Made by a program: the position numbers and the translations under genes. This document shows, in pieces, positions 40,515 to 49,215 of a DNA stretch of 64,000 nucleotides. The notes under the pieces were generated by a model, which searched no databases, was not told the DNA's origin, and was given only the letters and a program-made list of their open reading frames with translations. The stretch covers positions 1 through 64,000 of the forward strand of contig NZ_FNIB01000013.1 of NCBI RefSeq assembly GCF_900103805.1, read 5' to 3'. Origin of the DNA: Cryobacterium flavum. GTDB lineage: Bacteria; Actinomycetota; Actinomycetes; Actinomycetales; Microbacteriaceae. Position 1 is the stretch's first letter. Each line of letters begins with the position of its first letter.

Positions 40515-42524
40515 ATGAACGTCAAGAAGCTACTCCGCGGCCCGATTCTCTACATTGTGCTCGCCGTCATCGCCGTCTGGGTGGGGTCAAGCCTCATCAC
40601 CATGAGCGGATTCCGCGAGGTCAGCACGCAAGAGGGCCTCGGCTACCTCAAGTCGGGCAACGTCGCCGAAGCCACCATCGTCGACGGTGAACAGCGCGTC
40701 GACCTCACGCTGACCAAGGCCAGCGGTGACCTCGGCACCCAGGTGCAGTTCTACTACGTCGCCCCGCGTGGCGAAGAGATCATCACCGCGGTCACCGCCG
40801 CGAACCCCAAGGACGGCTTCACCGACGAGGTACCCCAGCCCAACTGGGTGCTCTCGGTTCTGAGCTTCCTGCTCCCCGTGCTGCTGATCGGTGCCTTCTT
40901 CTGGCTCATGATCTCGATGCAGGGCGGTGGCAGCAAGGTCATGAAGTTTGGCAAGTCCAAGGCCAAGCTCGTCTCGAAGGAAAGCCCGCAGGTCACCTTC
41001 GCCGACGTCGCCGGCGCAGACGAAGCCATCGAAGAACTCGAAGAGATCAAAGACTTTCTCAAGGAACCGGCCAAATTCCAGGCGGTCGGCGCCCGCATCC
41101 CGAAGGGCGTGCTGCTCTACGGCCCTCCCGGAACCGGTAAAACGCTGCTCGCCCGCGCGGTCGCCGGCGAGGCCAACGTGCCGTTCTACGCCATCAGCGG
41201 CTCGGACTTCGTCGAAATGTTCGTCGGTGTCGGCGCCAGCCGGGTGCGCGACCTGTTCAGCCAAGCCAAAGAGAACGCTCCCGCCATTATCTTCATCGAC
41301 GAGATCGACGCTGTCGGCCGTCACCGCGGCGCCGGCATGGGCGGCGGCCACGACGAACGCGAGCAGACCCTCAACCAGCTGCTGGTCGAGATGGACGGCT
41401 TCGACGTGAAGGCGAACGTCATCCTCATCGCCGCCACCAACCGCCCCGACATCCTCGACCCCGCGCTGCTGCGCCCGGGCCGGTTCGACCGGCAGATCGG
41501 CGTCGACGCACCCGACATGCTCGGCCGCAAGCGCATCCTCGAGGTGCACTCCAAGGGCAAGCCGATGGCCGAAGGCGTCGACCTTGAAGTGCTCGCCCGC
41601 AAGACACCCGGCTTTACCGGAGCCGACCTGGCCAACGTGCTCAACGAAGCCGCGCTGCTCACCGCCCGGTCCAACGCCCAGCTCATCGACAACCGTGCGC
41701 TCGACGAAGCCGTCGACCGGGTCATGGCCGGACCGCAGCGCCGCACCCGCGTCATGCGCGACAAAGAGAAGCTCATCACCGCGTACCACGAGGGCGGCCA
41801 CGCCCTCGTCGCCACCGCGATGAACTTCACCGACCCGGTGACCAAGATCACCATTTTGCCGCGCGGCCGGGCCCTCGGCTACACGATGGTGATGCCGCTC
41901 GAAGACCGCTACTCGGTCACCCGAAACGAACTGCTCGACCAGCTGGCCTACGCCATGGGCGGCCGCGTCGCCGAAGAGATCATCTTTCACGACCCGACCA
42001 GCGGCGCCTCCAATGACATCGAGAAGGCCACGGCGACCGCACGCAAGATGGTCACCGAATTCGGCATGAGCAGTGTCGTCGGCCCGCTCAAGCTCGGCCA
42101 GGGCTCCGGTGAGGTCTTCCTCGGCCGCGACATGGGCCACCAGCGCGACTACTCGGAGCGCGTCGCCGAGAGCGTCGACCGCGAGGTGCGCCAGCTGCTC
42201 GAAGACGCCCACGACGAGGCCTACGAAGTTCTGATCAAGAACCGTGTCATTCTCGACAACCTCGCCGCGCACCTGCTCGAACATGAGACTCTCGACCAGA
42301 CCGCCCTGGCCGAGATCTTCGCCAACGTCGAGAAGCTGCCGCCGCGCCCGCAGTGGCTCTCCAGCGACAAGCGTCCCGTTTCCGACGTGCCGCCCATCGC
42401 CATGCCGGCCCCGAAGGCTCCCATCGACGGCGCTGCCGTTGACGGAGGCATCTCCAGCGGCGACGCCGTTCCCGCCAAACCAAAGCGCGCGCCGGCCCGC
42501 AACCCCCGCCCCGCAACCGCCTAG
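40515..42524 (+). CDS. ftsH: ATP-dependent zinc metalloprotease FtsH
   Basis: A 669-residue membrane-anchored AAA+ protease that degrades damaged membrane proteins and unstable regulators. The N-terminus has two membrane helices ([18 protein letters not shown] and [19 protein letters not shown]) flanking an external domain. The AAA domain has Walker [21 protein letters not shown], Walker [13 protein letters not shown] and the second region of homology [20 protein letters not shown]. The M41 site is HEGGHALVA. The pore motif is [15 protein letters not shown]. The Pro/Ala-rich C-terminal tail is typical of actinobacteria. folE starts 6 bp after its stop. Confidence 0.97.
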   Translation: MNVKKLLRGPILYIVLAVIAVWVGSSLITMSGFREVSTQEGLGYLKSGNVAEATIVDGEQRVDLTLTKASGDLGTQVQFYYVAPRGEEIITAVTAANPKDGFTDEVPQPNWVLSVLSFLLPVLLIGAFFWLMISMQGGGSKVMKFGKSKAKLVSKESPQVTFADVAGADEAIEELEEIKDFLKEPAKFQAVGARIPKGVLLYGPPGTGKTLLARAVAGEANVPFYAISGSDFVEMFVGVGASRVRDLFSQAKENAPAIIFIDEIDAVGRHRGAGMGGGHDEREQTLNQLLVEMDGFDVKANVILIAATNRPDILDPALLRPGRFDRQIGVDAPDMLGRKRILEVHSKGKPMAEGVDLEVLARKTPGFTGADLANVLNEAALLTARSNAQLIDNRALDEAVDRVMAGPQRRTRVMRDKEKLITAYHEGGHALVATAMNFTDPVTKITILPRGRALGYTMVMPLEDRYSVTRNELLDQLAYAMGGRVAEEIIFHDPTSGASNDIEKATATARKMVTEFGMSSVVGPLKLGQGSGEVFLGRDMGHQRDYSERVAESVDREVRQLLEDAHDEAYEVLIKNRVILDNLAAHLLEHETLDQTALAEIFANVEKLPPRPQWLSSDKRPVSDVPPIAMPAPKAPIDGAAVDGGISSGDAVPAKPKRAPARNPRPATA

Positions 42525-42530
42525 GCGCCC

Positions 42531-43100
42531 GTGGCAGTGGATAGGGCGCGCATCCAGGCGGCCGTCTCGGAGATCCTCGCTGCAATCGGCGAGGATCCGG
42601 AGCGAGTGGGCCTGGAAAGCACCCCGCGACGGGTAGCGGATGCCTACGCCGAGTTCTTCGCCGGCCTCGACCAGAACCCGCAGGACCTGCTTGCGGACTC
42701 CGTTCCGGTCGGGGAAAGCACGGGCGAACTCGTGCTGCTGCGCGACATCGCCTTTCGTTCGATCTGCGAACACCACTTGCTGCCCTTCCTCGGCATCGCG
42801 CACGTGGCCTACCTGCCAGGGGACCGCGTCGTTGGGCTCGGCCGACTACCAGCCGTGGTCGAAACCATCGCAGCCAGGCCCCAGCTGCAGGAGCGGCTCA
42901 CCGAAGAGATCGCCGATGCGCTGCAGACCGGCCTTGACCCGCTCGGCGTTCTCGTCGTGCTCGACGCCGTGCACGGCTGCGTCGGCACCCGCGGCCCGCG
43001 GCAGAGCGCGAGCTCGACCGTGACCATGGCCTCCCGCGGCGCCCTGACCGATCCGACGGCTCGCGCCGAGATCATCGCGCTGATTGCGGCCGGCGGATGA
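42531..43100 (+). CDS. folE: GTP cyclohydrolase I
   Basis: First step of tetrahydrofolate synthesis: GTP to dihydroneopterin triphosphate. The 189-residue protein starts at GTG and has LESTPRRVADAYAEFFAG, the zinc-binding region RSICEHHLLPFLGIAHVAYL with Cys and His, VGLGRLPAVVETIAARPQLQ, and the second zinc Cys in AVHGCVGTRGPRQ. It overlaps folP by four bases. With folP, folB and folK it forms a compact folate operon after ftsH. Confidence 0.96.
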   Translation: MAVDRARIQAAVSEILAAIGEDPERVGLESTPRRVADAYAEFFAGLDQNPQDLLADSVPVGESTGELVLLRDIAFRSICEHHLLPFLGIAHVAYLPGDRVVGLGRLPAVVETIAARPQLQERLTEEIADALQTGLDPLGVLVVLDAVHGCVGTRGPRQSASSTVTMASRGALTDPTARAEIIALIAAGG

Positions 43101-43954
43101 CGCTCATCATGGGCGTGCTCAACGTCACCCCCGATTCGTTCAGCGATGGCGGCCAGTGGGCGTCAACGGATGCCGCCATCGAGCACGGCCTGCTACTGCA
43201 CGCCCAGGGCGCTGACCTGATCGACGTGGGCGGCGAGTCCACCCGGCCCGGCGCCACCCGGGTGTCGCCCGAGCAGGAACAGCGCCGGGTCATTCCCGTC
43301 GTCGCAGAGCTCGCCCGGCAGGGCCTCAAACTCAGCATCGACACGCTCAACGCCTCGACCGCCCGCGCAGCAGCGCAAGCCGGTGCGAGCGTCATCAACG
43401 ACGTTTCCGGCGGACTCGCCGACCCCGGCATGGCCGCCGTCGCCGCCGACACCGGCCTCACCTATATCGCCATGCACTGGCGTGCCCACGCTCAGCAGAT
43501 GGACACCCTCGCCGACTACGGCGACGTCGTCACCGACGTTGTCGCGGAACTGAGCGCCCGCGTCGACGCGCTCACCGCCGCCGGAGTGGCCCGGGATCGA
43601 ATCGTGCTCGACCCGGGCCTCGGATTCTCCAAGAAGACCGAACACAACTGGCAGCTCCTCCACCGGCTCGACGCCTTCGCCGCACTCGACCTCCCGGTCA
43701 TGGTCGGGGCGTCCCGCAAACGCTTTCTCGCCAGCGTGCTGCCGGTCGGTGCCCCCGTCATCGAGCGAGACCTGGCCACCGCGGTGGTCAGCGTGTTGGC
43801 CGCCCAGGCCGGCGCCTGGGCGGTGCGGGTGCACGACGTCGCGGCGACCCGCACGGCCCTGAACGTACTGGCCAGTGTTCGGCGGTCGACGCCCTGCGTC
43901 ACGGAGGAATTGCCGGGACCCGCGTCGAGTCCGTCACAATGGACCCATGACTGA
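43097..43954 (+). CDS. folP: Dihydropteroate synthase
   Basis: It joins 6-hydroxymethyl-dihydropterin pyrophosphate to p-aminobenzoate and is the sulfonamide target. The 285-residue TIM barrel has MGVLNVTPDSFSDGG, DVGGESTRPGATRVS, LSIDTLNASTARAA, the HW-containing strand AMHWRAHAQQM, LDPGLGFSKKTEHNWQLL and GASRKRF. All family landmarks are present. It overlaps folE by 4 bp and folB by 8 bp. Confidence 0.97.
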   Translation: MTLIMGVLNVTPDSFSDGGQWASTDAAIEHGLLLHAQGADLIDVGGESTRPGATRVSPEQEQRRVIPVVAELARQGLKLSIDTLNASTARAAAQAGASVINDVSGGLADPGMAAVAADTGLTYIAMHWRAHAQQMDTLADYGDVVTDVVAELSARVDALTAAGVARDRIVLDPGLGFSKKTEHNWQLLHRLDAFAALDLPVMVGASRKRFLASVLPVGAPVIERDLATAVVSVLAAQAGAWAVRVHDVAATRTALNVLASVRRSTPCVTEELPGPASSPSQWTHD

Positions 43955-44309
43955 TTCGATCACCCTCACCGGCCTGCGGGTGAACGCCCACCACGGCGTC
44001 TACGACTTCGAGAAGGAAAACGGCCAGGACTTCGTCATCGACGTCACCGTCTGGCTCGATCTGGTGCGCGCAGCGGCGAGCGACGACGTGACCCAGACCA
44101 TCCACTATGGCGAACTCGCCGAGGAGGTCACGGCCGCGGCCGCGCACAACCCGGTCGACCTCATCGAAACCGTCGCCGAGCGCATCGCGGGCATCGTGCT
44201 GGCCCACCCGCCAGCCTTGCGCGTGCAGGTCACGGTGCACAAGCCGCAGGCCCCGATCTCCGTGCCGTTCACCGATGTGGCCGTGCAAATCACCCGGTCG
44301 CGGTCATGA
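43947..44309 (+). CDS. folB: Dihydroneopterin aldolase
   Basis: It converts 7,8-dihydroneopterin to 6-hydroxymethyl-dihydropterin. The 120-residue protein begins MTDSITLTGLRVNAHHGVYD, with the substrate-binding segment ENGQDFVIDVTVWLDL, then TIHYGELAEEV, VDLIETVAERIAG and VTVHKPQAPI. The frame is open to 43875, but the ATG at 43947, overlapping folP by 8 bp, matches the family start. The family usually forms an octamer. Confidence 0.95.
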   Translation: MTDSITLTGLRVNAHHGVYDFEKENGQDFVIDVTVWLDLVRAAASDDVTQTIHYGELAEEVTAAAAHNPVDLIETVAERIAGIVLAHPPALRVQVTVHKPQAPISVPFTDVAVQITRSRS

Positions 44310-44839
44310 CCGGGTCAACGGAACGCGTCGTGCTCGCCCTCGGCAGTAATCTGGGCGACCGCGCGGCCACTCTGTCCGAGGCCGTGCGCGATCTGGCCGC
44401 CCTGCCCGGTGCCGCGCTCATGGCCGTCTCGCCCGTCTACGAATCGGCCGCGGTGAAACCGGGCGGCGTCGACGAGAGCGCGCCGCGCTACCTCAACGCG
44501 GTGCTGACCATCGACTACGCGGGCGACCCACATGGCCTGCTCGACGCCGTCAACGCCATCGAGGCGGAGCACGGCCGGGTACGCGCCGAACGCTGGGGCG
44601 ACCGCACACTGGACATCGACCTCATCGTGTTCGGCGATCTGAGCGTCGAAGACGACCGCCTGACCCTTCCGCATCCGCGTGCAGCGGAACGAGACTTCGT
44701 CCTCGCTCCCTGGCTCGACGTCGACTCCGCAGCCGTTATCCCGGGCCGCGGTCTGGTGCGCGACCTCCTGGCCGCGACCGGCAATACGGTGCACCGGGCA
44801 GCGGATGCCGCAGACCTCGCGCTGGGTGCCGGGCAATGA
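44306..44839 (+). CDS. folK: 6-Hydroxymethyl-7,8-dihydropterin pyrophosphokinase
   Basis: It transfers pyrophosphate from ATP to hydroxymethyl-dihydropterin, making the folP substrate. The 177-residue protein has VVLALGSNLGDRAATLSEAV, SPVYESAAVKPGG, YLNAVLTIDY, ERWGDRTLDIDLIVFG with the magnesium aspartates, and LPHPRAAERDFVLAPWLDVD. It starts within the folB stop (ATGA) and its own stop overlaps the next gene. Confidence 0.96.
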   Translation: MTGSTERVVLALGSNLGDRAATLSEAVRDLAALPGAALMAVSPVYESAAVKPGGVDESAPRYLNAVLTIDYAGDPHGLLDAVNAIEAEHGRVRAERWGDRTLDIDLIVFGDLSVEDDRLTLPHPRAAERDFVLAPWLDVDSAAVIPGRGLVRDLLAATGNTVHRAADAADLALGAGQ

Positions 44840-45318
44840 AGCGCTCCCACGCGACCGGGCTGCTCGTCGTTCTGCTGATCGGCCTCGTGATCGGCTTTCT
44901 GCTCGAGATCGCCTTCGCGGCCTCCGGTGCCCCGATCGTCGTTCCGCCGGTCACCCTGCCGCTGACTCTGATCCTGCTGGGTGCGGTGGTCGTCAGCCTG
45001 GCCTGGCAGGTGCGCCAGGGCAGCCATCGCAAGGCGCTGCGCCGCATCGACCCGTTCTGGGCGATGCGCGTGGCCGTGCTGTCGAAGGCGACCTCGCTGT
45101 CGGCGTCGCTGCTGCTCGGTGCCGCCCTCGGCATCGTGCTGTACATTCTCACCCGATCGGTCGTTCCGGCGGTCACGTCCTTGTGGCTCGCGATCGGTAC
45201 GGCCATCGGGGCGGCCCTCATGCTCACGGCCGGCCTGGTGGCCGAACACTTCTGCACCCTGCCGCCCGACAATGACAGGAACGGCGACACCGACGAGTCT
45301 GGAGGTACCCGTGCCTGA
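44836..45318 (+). CDS. DUF3180 membrane protein
   Basis: A 160-residue membrane protein with four predicted helices, including GLLVVLLIGLVIGFLLEIAF, VTLPLTLILLGAVVVSLAW and SLLLGAALGIVLYILTRSV. It fits DUF3180, regularly found after folK in actinobacteria. A basic loop (RQGSHRKALRRIDPFWAMRV) separates the second and third helices. The C-terminus is short and polar. It is translationally coupled to folK (ATGA). Its function is unknown; the position suggests a role in envelope biology rather than folate chemistry. Confidence 0.75.
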   Translation: MKRSHATGLLVVLLIGLVIGFLLEIAFAASGAPIVVPPVTLPLTLILLGAVVVSLAWQVRQGSHRKALRRIDPFWAMRVAVLSKATSLSASLLLGAALGIVLYILTRSVVPAVTSLWLAIGTAIGAALMLTAGLVAEHFCTLPPDNDRNGDTDESGGTRA

Positions 45319-45868
45319 TCCTGACCTGACCGACGTGAACCTGCCGGCAGCGCTGCCTCCGACGGCTGACCTGCCCGAGCCGTCGAAACGCCTCGAACTG
45401 GCCGACGTGGGGGAGTGGAAGCGCGTCTCCCCGAAGTACGTGCTGGTCGAGATCGTCGGCACCATCGTGAACGCCGTCGTCGTCTGCGGCGGAGCGAGCC
45501 TGCTCTGGCTGCTGCTCGATGCGACCTGGGCAATGTGGGTCGGTATCGTGGTGCTCGTCCTGTCGATCATCAACCTCATCTTCGAACCCCGGCGCGTGCG
45601 CTCCATCGGCTACCTGCTGCGTGCGGATGACCTGCTCTTTCGCCGCGGCATCCTCTTTCAACGCTTCGTCGCGGTGCCCTACGGGCGTATGCAGCTCATT
45701 GACATCACCCGCGGCCCGGTCGCCCGCTGGCTCGGCCTGGCCGATCTCAAGTTCGTGACCGCCGCGGCGACCGCCGGGGTATCTATTCCCGGCCTGGCCG
45801 AGGCCGACGCTGAAAGCCTGCGCGACCGGCTGGTGGAACTCGCGGAGAGCCGCCGGGCGGGACTGTGA
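45311..45868 (+). CDS. PH-domain (bPH2/YdbS-like) membrane protein
   Basis: A 185-residue protein starting at GTG 45311 with GGAGG just upstream (45301-45305). A helical hairpin (VEIVGTIVNAVVVCGGASLLWLLL and MWVGIVVLVLSIINLIF in outline) precedes a bacterial PH domain: SIGYLLRADDLLFRRGILFQ, VAVPYGRMQLIDITRGPVAR and FVTAAATAGVSIPGLA. It resembles YdbS of Bacillus. It is coupled to the larger PH protein downstream, a YdbS/YdbT-like pair. The length upstream of the GTG in this frame is antisense-like and not used. Confidence 0.82.
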   Translation: MPDPDLTDVNLPAALPPTADLPEPSKRLELADVGEWKRVSPKYVLVEIVGTIVNAVVVCGGASLLWLLLDATWAMWVGIVVLVLSIINLIFEPRRVRSIGYLLRADDLLFRRGILFQRFVAVPYGRMQLIDITRGPVARWLGLADLKFVTAAATAGVSIPGLAEADAESLRDRLVELAESRRAGL

Positions 45869-47538
45869 CCGAGCCCGCCGCTGCGGTTCCGGCGCCCCTC
45901 GCAGCACCGCGCACCGACCTCACCGACGGTGAATGGCACCGCCTGCACCCGGCGACCCCGCTGCTGCGCGGCGGAATCTTCATGGTGGCCATCATCGGCT
46001 TCATCGTGGCCAACCTGCGCGAACGCCTCATCGATCTGTTCATCGGCGAAGAGAATTACGGCGGCGATCCGATCGACGAGATCTACCAGCGCGGGGCCAC
46101 CGGCTGGGCGTTGCTCATCATCGCCGGCATTCTGCTGGTCATCCTCGTAGCCTTTTATTTGTCCTGGCGCATGCACACCTTTCGTGTGAACGGCGAAGTC
46201 GTCGAAGTGCGCAGCGGCCTCGTTTTTCGCAGTCACCGCAAGGCCCGCCTCGACCGGGTGCAGGGCGTCAACCTCGCCCGGCCGTTGATTCCCCGCCTGT
46301 TCGGTGCCGCCCGACTCGAAATCACCGTCGCCGGGCAAGATGGCAACGTGCAGCTCGCCTACCTCGGCTCGAAACTAGCGGATGACCTGCGCCGCGACAT
46401 CCTGCACCTCGCCTCGGGCCTGCGCCAGGCCAGGCAGCCCGGCACGGCACCCGACGCACCCGGCGCCCTCGCGGCCGCCGCACAGCCCCTGCCCGGTGAC
46501 AGCGCCGCGCCACCGCTGATCGGCCCGCCCACCGCCCACTCCGCCCTCGGCGACTTCGCAACCGCGCGCTTCAACGAGTTTCGGGCGCCGGAACTGGACC
46601 CGGATGCCGCCCCACCGGAGTCGATCGTGCGCATTCCGCCGGGGCGGCTGATCGGGTCGGTCGTGCTGAGCGGCTTCACCGTCTTTCTCCTGCTGGCCGG
46701 TGTCGGCCTCATCATCAGCGTGATCGCCGGCAGCAGCGGCTGGGTGCTCGTAGCCGTGCTGCCCGGCCTCATCGGCAGCGCTGGATACTACTTCTCCCGC
46801 ATCACCAAGACGTTGCGATTCAGCATCGCGGGCACCACCGACGGAGTGCGCGTCGGCTACGGGCTGCTCTCGACCAGCAGCCAGACCCTGCCGCCCGGGC
46901 GCATCCACGCCATCAAGGTGTCACAGCCCATTCTCTGGCGCCGTTTCGGATGGTGGCAGATCAGCATCAACACCGCCGGGCAGACGTCCGGCCGCAGCAG
47001 TGGCGCGGTGACGAGCACCACCCTGCTGCCGGTCGGCACCCTCGCCGACGTCGAAAAAGTACTGCAACTGGCGCTTCCCGGGTTCGACACCGACGCCCAC
47101 CGTGCCCTGGTCGAAAACGGCATGCTCGGCGGCCGCAAACGTGACGCCGGCCTCGCCGATTTTTACAGCAACGCCCCAGCGCGGGCCGTCTGGCTGCGCC
47201 CGTTCTCGTGGTGGCGCACCGGCTGGGCCGTCTCTGGCCCGGTGGCCCTGATACGTCGCGGCGTGCTGTCGCGCGACCTCATTCTGGTGCCCCTCGCACG
47301 CATGCAGGGAGTGCGCATCAGCCAGGGCGCCGTTCGGCGCCGACTGCGCCTCGCTTCGGCCGACCTGCACACGGTCGCCGGACCGGTCAGTGCGTCGCTC
47401 AGCGTCATCGACGTTGAAGAAGCCCTCGTCTTGTTCGAGTGGATGTCGACGGGCGCGGTGCGATCGGCCCTCGCCGATACCAGTCACCACTGGAGTCGGA
47501 CTGCGACTCCAGTGCCAGCCACGGAGGCCACCGAATGA
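45865..47538 (+). CDS. PH-domain (bPH2/YdbT-like) membrane protein
   Basis: A 557-residue protein starting at a GTG within the previous stop (GTGA). It has membrane helices near the N-terminus (GGIFMVAIIGFIVANL and WALLIIAGILLVILVAFYL) and in the middle (VVLSGFTVFLLLAGVGLII). There are three PH-like repeats: VEVRSGLVFRSHRKARLDRV, RVGYGLLSTSSQTLPPGRIH and RRGVLSRDLILVPLARMQGV. This architecture matches YdbT, whose Bacillus homologue is linked to resistance against membrane-active antimicrobials. That link is from the family, not from this sequence. Confidence 0.82.
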   Translation: MTEPAAAVPAPLAAPRTDLTDGEWHRLHPATPLLRGGIFMVAIIGFIVANLRERLIDLFIGEENYGGDPIDEIYQRGATGWALLIIAGILLVILVAFYLSWRMHTFRVNGEVVEVRSGLVFRSHRKARLDRVQGVNLARPLIPRLFGAARLEITVAGQDGNVQLAYLGSKLADDLRRDILHLASGLRQARQPGTAPDAPGALAAAAQPLPGDSAAPPLIGPPTAHSALGDFATARFNEFRAPELDPDAAPPESIVRIPPGRLIGSVVLSGFTVFLLLAGVGLIISVIAGSSGWVLVAVLPGLIGSAGYYFSRITKTLRFSIAGTTDGVRVGYGLLSTSSQTLPPGRIHAIKVSQPILWRRFGWWQISINTAGQTSGRSSGAVTSTTLLPVGTLADVEKVLQLALPGFDTDAHRALVENGMLGGRKRDAGLADFYSNAPARAVWLRPFSWWRTGWAVSGPVALIRRGVLSRDLILVPLARMQGVRISQGAVRRRLRLASADLHTVAGPVSASLSVIDVEEALVLFEWMSTGAVRSALADTSHHWSRTATPVPATEATE

Positions 47539-48296
47539 ACGCCAAACCGGGACGCCTCGGCGTCGGAATCATCGGCGCCGGCCACGTCGGCCCCATTCTC
47601 GGAGCAGCCCTCGCTGGCGCCGGCCACGCCATCGTCGGCATCTCCGCGATCTCGCAGGCCAGTCGAGACCGCGCCGAAGCCATTCTGCCGCTCGTGCCGA
47701 TTCTGCCCGTGCCCGAGGTCGTCGAACGCAGCGAACTGGTCATCATCGCCGTGCCCGACGCCCAGCTGGAAAGCCTCGTGCAGGGCCTCGCCGCGACCAA
47801 CACCTGGCAGCCCGGCCAACTCGTGCTCCACACCTCCGCCCGCTACGGCACCGCGGTGCTCGCGCCCGCGCAGGCCGCCGGCGCGATTCCGCTCGCCATC
47901 CACCCAGCCATGGCCTTCACCGGAACGAGTCTCGACCTGGCCCGCCTCGCCGACAGCTACTTCGCCGTGACCGCGCCAGGCCCGGTGCTGCCGATCGGGC
48001 AGGCGCTCGTCGTGGAGATGGGCGGCGAACCGCTCATCGTCGCCGAGGCGGACCGCACCAGCTACGCCGAAGCCATCCAGATCGCCACCGCCTTCTCTAG
48101 CTCGATCGTCGAGCAGGCCACCCGGCTGCTCGACGGAATCGGCCTCGAGCATCCGGGGGCTATTCTTGGTCCGCTGTTGCGCTCCGCGATGGAAAACGCC
48201 CTCGGGCGCACGAGCCCCGAACGACTGGACCTGGCCGGGTTCGACCAGATCGAGCAGCGACAGCATCCGTTTGATGACGACCGGGAGGTCGAATGA
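47535..48296 (+). CDS. Rossmann-like DUF2520 oxidoreductase-type protein
   Basis: A 253-residue protein. I use the ATG at 47535, overlapping the previous stop, because the Rossmann fold starts right after it: LGVGIIGAGHVGPILGAALA. ELVIIAVPDAQLESLVQGL and HPAMAFTGTSLDLARLAD follow, then the C-terminal helical DUF2520 domain (YAEAIQIATAFSSSIVEQAT and LLRSAMENALGRTSPERLD). The fold is that of ketopantoate-reductase-like dehydrogenases. Its constant place before panC suggests a link to pantothenate synthesis, but the reaction is not established. Confidence 0.78.
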   Translation: MNAKPGRLGVGIIGAGHVGPILGAALAGAGHAIVGISAISQASRDRAEAILPLVPILPVPEVVERSELVIIAVPDAQLESLVQGLAATNTWQPGQLVLHTSARYGTAVLAPAQAAGAIPLAIHPAMAFTGTSLDLARLADSYFAVTAPGPVLPIGQALVVEMGGEPLIVAEADRTSYAEAIQIATAFSSSIVEQATRLLDGIGLEHPGAILGPLLRSAMENALGRTSPERLDLAGFDQIEQRQHPFDDDREVE

Positions 48297-49165
48297 GTAC
48301 CATCGAAGTTCTCAGTACCATTGCCGAACTGCACGACCGTCTGGGGCAGGCCCGCGACCGTGCGGCGCTGACCGGCGGAGACACGCGCATCGTGCTGGTG
48401 CCGACCATGGGGGCGCTGCACGCCGGACACCTCGCGCTGGTGCGGCGGGCACGCGCGCTCGCCGACATCGTGGTGGTGTCGATCTTCGTGAACCCGCTGC
48501 AGTTCGGCGCTGGCGAAGACCTCGACAGCTACCCGCGCACCCTCGACGCCGACCTCGCTGCGCTGGCGGCCGAGAACGTCTCGTTCGTGTTCGCGCCGAG
48601 CGCCCGCGAGATGTATCCGGGCGGTGCCAGCGACACCCGGGTGACCACCGGCCCGGTCGGCTCGCTCTACGAGGGTGCCGCGCGCCCCGGCCACTTCGAC
48701 GGCATGCTCACCGTCGTGGCAAAACTACTGAACATCGTCACACCGGATGCCGCGGTGTTCGGCCAAAAAGACGGCCAGCAGGCGTTTTTGGTGCAGCGGA
48801 TGGTTGCCGATCTCAACGTGCGCACGGTCATCGAGGTCGTCGAGACCGTACGCGAACCGAGTGGTCTGGCCCTGTCGAGCCGCAACCGCTATCTCGACGA
48901 CGCCGGGCACACGGCGGCGCAGGCCCTGTTCGCTGGGCTCAGCGCGGCGGTGGAGGCGGCGCCGGCCGGCCCGACTGCTGCCCTCGCGGCTGCGAATGCG
49001 CGCATTGGCTCCCAGTCGCTTGTTAAACTGGACTATCTCGTGATCGTGCACCCACTGACGCTGTTGACGGTGCCGGGCGACTATCGCGGGCCGGCCCGGA
49101 TGCTCGTGGCCGCGCGGGTGGGCGCGACCCGGCTGATCGACAACGTGTCGCTCACCCTGGGGTGA
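48293..49165 (+). CDS. panC: Pantothenate synthetase
   Basis: It condenses pantoate and beta-alanine with ATP to pantothenate. The 290-residue protein has LVPTMGALHAGHLALVRRAR with the HIGH-like GHL motif, VVVSIFVNPLQFGAGEDLDS, YPRTLDADLAALAAENV, GPVGSLYEGAARPGHFDGML, VFGQKDGQQAFLVQRMV and PSGLALSSRNRYLDD (KMSKS-equivalent). It overlaps the DUF2520 gene by four bases. No panB or panD is in the window. Confidence 0.96.
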   Translation: MSTIEVLSTIAELHDRLGQARDRAALTGGDTRIVLVPTMGALHAGHLALVRRARALADIVVVSIFVNPLQFGAGEDLDSYPRTLDADLAALAAENVSFVFAPSAREMYPGGASDTRVTTGPVGSLYEGAARPGHFDGMLTVVAKLLNIVTPDAAVFGQKDGQQAFLVQRMVADLNVRTVIEVVETVREPSGLALSSRNRYLDDAGHTAAQALFAGLSAAVEAAPAGPTAALAAANARIGSQSLVKLDYLVIVHPLTLLTVPGDYRGPARMLVAARVGATRLIDNVSLTLG

Positions 49166-49215
49166 GGGGCAGCATCCGCTTTATTGTGAACAGACAGCAC
49201 CAACGAAAGAAGTAT

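Noticed and set aside
40587-42803. A 738-codon open frame antisense to ftsH and folE
   Set aside because: It is a GC-rich shadow of ftsH; the composition is Val/Gly/Asp/Arg-rich, there is no family match, and ftsH itself is unmistakable.
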